In this document: positions 59,160 to 64,000 of the stretch, piece by piece
How positions within the stretch are numbered: position 1 is the first letter of the stretch
How the letters are laid out: each line of letters begins with the position of its first letter
Source of the DNA: Nepenthes gracilis
Lineage: Eukaryota > Streptophyta > Magnoliopsida > Caryophyllales > Nepenthaceae
DNA: 64,000 nt
Assembly (NCBI GenBank): GCA_033239525.1
Contig: BSYO01000028.1
Coordinates: forward strand, 14,439,597 to 14,503,596
Direction: 5' to 3'
Made by a program: the position numbers and the translations under genes
The notes under the pieces: model-generated
What the model was told of the DNA's origin: nothing
Seen by the model: the letters and a program-made list of their open reading frames with translations, nothing else
Databases searched by the model: none

Positions 59160-60160
59160 TGTGCAACGATCTTTGACAAAATTCACGTGCATGCCTCAAT
59201 TATAACAAAGTATAGTATCTGTCGGTCTACCGATTGGCGCCCCCTACATGAGTGCTACAGTCCTTTGGAATATATCTAGCTTTTCAGCACTTGTATCACA
59301 CTTTTGTCCTGCTCTGTCCTCACGATATTGTTGTTGACTGCTACTAGGCTGGCGGCACTCCTTTTCAATGTGGCCTGGCTTCCCATACTTGAGGCAACTC
59401 TTCAATTCTGTTTGTTCAGCTTTCTATTAAATTTCTACCTTTGCTTGGTTCAAACTTTGGTAACTTGGCGACACCACTCGTACCCACTCCACTTTTCGGA
59501 AGTTTCCTCCCCAATTCCTGCTCTACTAACAAGTGTGCTTTAGGATTGCACCATACTTCTAGAGATCAAATGGGACTAGCTGCCTATGTATAGTATCCTT
59601 CAGTAGGCCCTAGTGGCACCGTCGAGCCTTCCACTCCTCCACTGCCACGAGATATGGAGCAAAGCATGATAACTTGGTAAATTTGGCCTCGTAATTGGTC
59701 ATCAAAAAAATCCCCCTGGAACGGCACTAAAAAACACCGATTCCTTTACGAGTCAAGAACAAAGTAGGAAGTACTTTTCATTGAATCATCACAGGAACTC
59801 GTCTCGTGAAATAACCTCAGCAGTCATTCAAAGCCCCCGCTTCCACATCCACCGCCAATATTCTGCGTCACCGACATGCTTGTATGTGGCGAAGAGACTT
59901 TGTCCTCCATTTGGTGCTCAATGACGTAACAAGCTTTCTTCTGACGCACTAGTAATGTCACGGCTTTTAATAATTTTGGCTCTCCTTTGAAATCTGGAAT
60001 GCACTGGTCCATTAAATGGCAAAATGGGCTACGACCCTGGTTAAGGTTACCTCCAGCTTGTGCTCCGAAAACTTGATTGACGAGATGTGCTATTTGATGA
60101 AGCATCCCATACACTCCGTCAAGATCTCCCATAACCAAGCCATCAGGTGCTCTAGTCAAT
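59160..60160 (-). pseudogene. gypsy gag of element I, broken
   Basis: The frame from about 60159 (MTRAPDGLVMGDLDGVYGML) carries IPDFKGEPKLLKAVTLLVRQ, the degenerate 'F.G..DP..AE.WL' block, then CYVIEHQMEDKV. After frame changes come NEKYF (about 59785), 'F..FAPHLVA'-like residues, and a zinc-knuckle remnant KYGKPGHIEKECRQ at about 59360-59400, in which the second Cys is Tyr. A second, weaker knuckle (CYN...MHVNFVKDRC) lies near 59165-59215. The product would be capsid/nucleocapsid. A primer-binding site lies about 250 bp upstream, as expected for the minus strand. Pol is absent. Confidence 0.78.
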
Positions 60161-60410
60161 CCTTTAGCATTAACACTGTTCCGACGTCATATAAAATAAA
60201 GGAACTTTAGAACACCAAACTTACTCTAATTTTACATCACGTATCTCATAACCTCTCCCTAGAATAGTCAAAGATAGCCTAATGTATTACCCCCACCATA
60301 ACCTAGACTTACCAACTTAAGACTAAGTCTTTAAAATACTAATGGGAATTGTCTAATGTCCTTTAAACACTACTAATCCATAAGTTCTAAGTATTGTCAT
60401 AGTCTTAATT

Positions 60411-60421
60411 CTTTGATACTA
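60411..60421 (-). promoter_or_regulatory. primer-binding site of element I
   Basis: In reverse complement it reads TAGTATCAAAG, two bases off TGGTATCAGAG, between the gag leader and LTR-like sequence. Confidence 0.6.
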
Positions 60422-60425
60422 TTAC

Positions 60426-61401
60426 TGTTATGATTCAACCTGATTTTTTTTTAAAAAATTAATTATCCGAATTACAATATTGATTCTAAAATAATGTAAT
60501 AAAATCATCATATAAATAATTATAAAAAATCTAACAAAATAAATTCCTTGATACATACCGATACATATTTAGGATAAACTATAAATTTGAGACATAACCC
60601 GTAAAAGTATATATTCGGAATAAAACTATTTAAAACTATAATAAATGCTTAAACTACAAAGCTAAACAAATGGCCTCTAAAATCTTTGACCTTAAGAAAA
60701 TCTCCTCAACATGGCTAATCTCCTAGCAAGACACTCGAGTGCCTTAAATAATATGGAAGAAAGACATATAAAGAATGAGTTGAAGACCTAGTAAAGAATC
60801 TAGATCCAAAGTTAACACAACAATAACAACCAGAAACATAGGACTTCAAACCACAAATGGTGCAAGGCATAGTAACAATATTCAATGCAAGTAATAGTTT
60901 GAGAATTAATTCTACCCGACGCATACCATTATAAACTCAGTAAAAAAAAATCTGGATGCATTAATTGCCAAATGAATCCCATTAAATCACAAGAGTATTA
61001 ACAGGTTAGATTTCTTATAATACCGATACAATAAAGGTCTCATTACAACTCACATTATAAAAAATATTTTGAAAATAATTAAGGACAAATCCAAATTCGG
61101 CTCTAAAAATCTACAATATCATAATAAAAGGCAAAACAACATTCAAATGACGAGTTAATGGTGAGGGAACAAGTATTCTGTGGTGATGGAAGATGCAGCA
61201 GCAGAGCATGCAGAAGAAAGCTGTTGACGAGCGCATATTCACACCCCAATTTGTGGAGTGAATTTAGGATATGAGTTGGGTCCCCCTCCCAGAAAAAGGA
61301 AAAGCATCCATCTTTTTCAGTCTTTTGTTGGTGGCAAAGAATCTTATTGATCGTATTGTAAAGCACGGTCCAATAAATAAGTTTCTCCTATTGTTAAGTT
61401 G
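60426..61401 (-). repeat. probable 5' LTR of element I, extent uncertain
   Basis: It begins TGTTATGATTC (reverse of an LTR terminus) four bases beyond the PBS. The sequence is AT-rich with no gene. The far end was not found; a run of 15 A at 61402-61416 may mark another insertion or the limit of the LTR. Confidence 0.45.
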
Positions 61402-61416
61402 AAAAAAAAAAAAAAA
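61402..61416 (+). repeat. poly(A) run
   Basis: Fifteen A residues follow 'ttgttaagttg'. No A box, B box or LINE reading frame was seen upstream, so retroposon origin is unproven. Confidence 0.5.
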
Positions 61417-62320
61417 CCATTATTTACGATCTTAATTTTTGAACGAGTTAAAATATGTGAAATGTTATTTTATATTATGGAGATGTTATTTTTACTATAT
61501 AAACCAAGATATATGCAATAAAAGTTTATTGTCTATGCAGTGCAAATTATACGAGTGAATTTGTGTGTAAATGCAAATAAAGACAAACGATCACCTCTGT
61601 ATTGACAACTTGCTGACCCTTTTTGATAGTGTAAGGTGAGAAGAGGCGCTAGGAAAAAAACCCCATATAAACACAACTATTGGAAAATTTGATTTTTTAC
61701 TATTAGATTAAAACATGCCCAAACTCTGGCAAGAAAAGTTTATTTAAGCTATATTTTTGAACTCATTTAGCTAACAATTTAAGTTTGAGTAAAGATTATG
61801 TATGAATTTTCTTTGTACAGCTAAACCAAATTTTTGGAAAAGAATATAATAGCTTAGCTAAGTAAAAGTTTAATTCTTAAAGTTCAGAAATCAAACCCGT
61901 ACACAACATTATATTAGAGTTATTAACATGTAATATGTCGGACTAATATACGACTCAAACTATTTGGTTCAATTTACTTTTCATCAATAATGAAATGAGT
62001 GTTGATGAGTAATAAACAAATGTTTTAAAAATGAGAGACTAAAGCAAGTTATTTGGGGTCTAATATTATCTCCGCGAGATAACAAACCAGAATGGTGCGG
62101 GTAGAGAATTTCCAACCCATTAATCCAGTCCAAGAAAGTCACGAAAAAGACAGGTGGAATGAGATGAGCTTACGCCATCACTTACGACTCATGTTCGCTC
62201 GGCGGATTCTTTGTTCAGTGTTTTTGCCCCCGCAGTAACTTCACTTTTGCCTTTACAAAAACTGTGCTGACAATTTATTCACAGTAGTTTGTAATATTTA
62301 TTTGGAAACCACAGAATGTC
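61417..62320. other. no gene or matched repeat seen
   Basis: This is the longest stretch that matches nothing else in the window. It has no ORF of note and could be unique intergenic DNA or an unrecognised element. Confidence 0.5.
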
Positions 62321-62794
62321 GTTAGTGTTAGATTTAAAAGGTTATTTGAACCGCAATAAAATACGTAATAGGCGAAGTCAAGCACACGAACAGCACACAC
62401 AAACAGCACACACAAAGAAGAAAGACGAGATTTTTACGTGGAAAACTCCCTAAGAAACGAGGGAGAAAAACCACGGACACGGAGTCCAAAGTTTCCACTA
62501 TCGATTGTTGGTCAAACCCGGTTACACAAACCACAAATCACCCAAAACAGTTTCAACTAATGTGGACAGCCCGTTGCAAAGTATAAAGCATAAGAGAAGA
62601 GATGGAACCCGGTAGACAATCTTCACGGTTGCAAGAGTCACGTACGTGGGATCACCGAAGACTGGAAATTGATTGAAAACCCGAACGGATGCTCAAATCT
62701 TCCTCTTCTTCTTCTTCTCTCTCTTTTCTCTCTTTTCTCTTCTCTGGAATGGCGCTCAAAGTGTTTGCATAACCCTAAAAAAGAAAATCGCGCG

Positions 62795-62802
62795 TTTTAT
62801 AT
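62795..62802 (-). promoter_or_regulatory. TATA box of copia solo LTR
   Basis: ATATAAAA in reverse complement lies about 40 bp downstream of the 51-bp repeat array. Confidence 0.6.
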
Positions 62803-62807
62803 CGCAG

Positions 62808-62995
62808 GTGGCCGCTCGAGCGGCTGGCGAGCATCTAGCGAGCGGTCGTCATTCTGGACTATCCGTTCAAGCGGCTATCGAGCATCTAGCGAGCGGGCGA
62901 CCTTCTGGAAAATGTGCTCGAGCGCCTCTCGAGCACATGGCGAGCGAGCGACCTTCTGGAAAAACCGCTCGAGCTCCTCTCAAGCACAAGGCGAG
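62808..62995 (-). repeat. 51-bp U3 tandem repeat in copia solo LTR
   Basis: Units begin at 62839, 62890, 62941 and 62992 (each CGAGC), with a partial unit before. Each contains a GCTCGAGC-type palindrome and 'ttctgga' (plus strand). Confidence 0.9.
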
Positions 62996-63104
62996 CATCC
63001 GACACACTAGAAAGCTTTCTCCATGCGGTGAGGATATGGACCTCTACCCGCCTCATCAATTGGGTATGGGCCCACACGGGAGTGACCCATAACCCAACAG
63101 TTAG

Positions 63105-63745
63105 TTGTCTGTCACATCCGGATTCGGCGCGTGGTTTTAGTTTTGTTTACACAGCCCACCTCAGGCGTCCTTTTCCCTCCTCCACTGTCTTTGAATTTCT
63201 TTATTCTACCTTACCAAATTTTTAAAAAATATATAATTAATGATTTCCATCCTAGAATTAAACTCAAGCTTCATTTCAACTTAATTAAGTAGGCTTTTTA
63301 AGTTATATCTATATTGGGTTTGATAGAAATTTAAAATAAAGTTGACCCAATATAAAGCCTATGATGACTCGCTAAAGCCTATAGTAGGCCGCACCCTACC
63401 AGGTAGAAACTAGATATATTTGTCAATCACTCATTGTTGAGAACTTGTCTTAATACCAAAATAATAGCCTCCACTACTAAAGTATATGAAACAATTAAAA
63501 GAACAAAGAAGTAGGTCATCCTAGAAGTCCTTGCTTGCCATATGGTTTAATTGAGTTGTATACCATTCACTGCCAACATAAAGAGACATGCCCTTCCCAT
63601 AAAATTCAAAATCTCAACTCTAAAGTGATATGATGGAATTTCTAATTCTATGAATTATTTGGACTGCTTTCACACCATGCCAAGTTTCTAGAATATAGGG
63701 GATGTCATATTATGTCCTTTTTCCTTCTAATGTTAAAGGTAAATA
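63105..63745. other. no gene recognised
   Basis: This is AT-rich sequence between the copia solo LTR and the F-type ORF. It may be leader or upstream coding of the element that carries that ORF; nothing specific was seen. Confidence 0.4.
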
Positions 63746-63749
63746 CCTC

Positions 63750-64000
63750 GGATTTGGTTTTTTATGTTAGGATCAAATTCTATTGGGATGCTTTAGGAAT
63801 TGGTGAACCAATTCTTATCCTACTTTTCCTCCAACGGGAAAGAAGAGAAGTAGCCTTAGCATCATGTTGGGTTAAACAAGAGCCATGGATGCTTCCTCGA
63901 CCAATTTAATACCAAGGCTTGGAGAATCTTAAAACTCATCAATGAAGTGAAATTAAATACTTTTATGGTGACCTGCTAATTGGGCAGCTTCTTTAAAAAA
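63750..64000 (+). pseudogene. second copy of the F-type ORF, cut by window edge
   Basis: A plus-strand frame gives VRIKFYWDALGIGEPILILL, FLQRERREVALASC, then in another frame QFNTKAWRILKLINEVKLNT and FMV. This matches the minus-strand ORF at 57786-57470 (IKFYLIFPGTGRLIPIIVYL; FNIKAKGTLKLTNKVKLNTF) over at least 75 residues. No known family is recognised. A frameshift and a stop are present. It runs off the right edge. Confidence 0.5.

Larger units (their letters stand above)
62326..63099 (-). mobile_element. copia solo LTR (774 bp) with target duplication GTTAG
   Basis: In reverse complement it starts TGTTGGGTTATGGGTC and ends TCTAACA. Identical GTTAG copies flank it (62321-62325 and 63100-63104). 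It contains the plant copia R-region motif 'ttttccacgtaaaaatc' with 'ccgtggtttttctccctcg' (62425-62480 on this strand), an ATATAAAA box (62795-62802) and 51-bp U3 repeats. It is among the least decayed insertions here, judged by the perfect duplication and termini. Confidence 0.9.

Noticed and set aside
61402..61416. Poly(A) run as the tail of a processed pseudogene or SINE
   Set aside because: No coding, A-box/B-box or target duplication could be found upstream, so the call is not supported.

Overview
The window is plant nuclear DNA: AT-rich, microsatellite-rich, and built almost wholly of old, nested, frame-broken LTR retrotransposons. The lineages point to an angiosperm: Ty3/gypsy chromovirus-like gag-pol with a chromodomain-like tail, SIRE-type Ty1/copia with an env-like 'putative plant transposon' domain, a second copia family, and a PF04195-like 'gypsy type transposon' protein. 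A dicot is likely, but the species cannot be told from sequence alone. No intact host gene was found. One minus-strand stretch (39.3-40.6 kb) looks like a decayed host gene start.

Layout. 0-3 kb: minus-strand gypsy gag at the window edge and its long LTR (A1). 3.0-7.5 kb: a minus LTR (D) split by a plus solo LTR (A2, TSD CCACC). 7.5-11 kb: decayed PF04195-like coding sequence. 11-12.6 kb: SIRE LTR, primer-binding site and gag. 12.6-18.9 kb: a minus gypsy remnant (H: gag, then polypurine tract and LTR G) whose LTR is split by a 3,489-bp plus solo LTR (B1, TSD CACCA). 18.9-24.3 kb: a plus copia element with 465-bp LTR, PBS, gag, integrase, RT, RNase H, PPT and a 72-bp stub of its 3' LTR. 24.3-39.3 kb: a SIRE element (RT, RNase H, env-like ORF, PPT, 3' LTR) split by a 10.7-kb minus insertion (LTR A5/A6 with gypsy element C inside). 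39.3-40.6 kb: possible host gene remnant. 40.6-50 kb: LTR fragments B4, A4 (5.25 kb, with a threefold 1.14-kb tandem repeat) and B2. 50-56.1 kb: gypsy chromovirus E, plus strand. 56.1-60.4 kb: LTR F with an unidentified repeated ORF, LTR B3, and a minus gypsy gag. 60.4-64 kb: LTR-like sequence, a quiet stretch, a minus copia solo LTR (TSD GTTAG), and a second copy of the F ORF at the right edge.

Nothing here works as a pathway. The elements are parts of independent replication cassettes, all interrupted by stops, frameshifts or deletions. The most unusual signal is a 50-51 bp tandem module around a GCTCGAGC core. It lies just upstream of TATA-like boxes in LTRs of SIRE copia, another copia family and gypsy elements, which otherwise share no obvious sequence.
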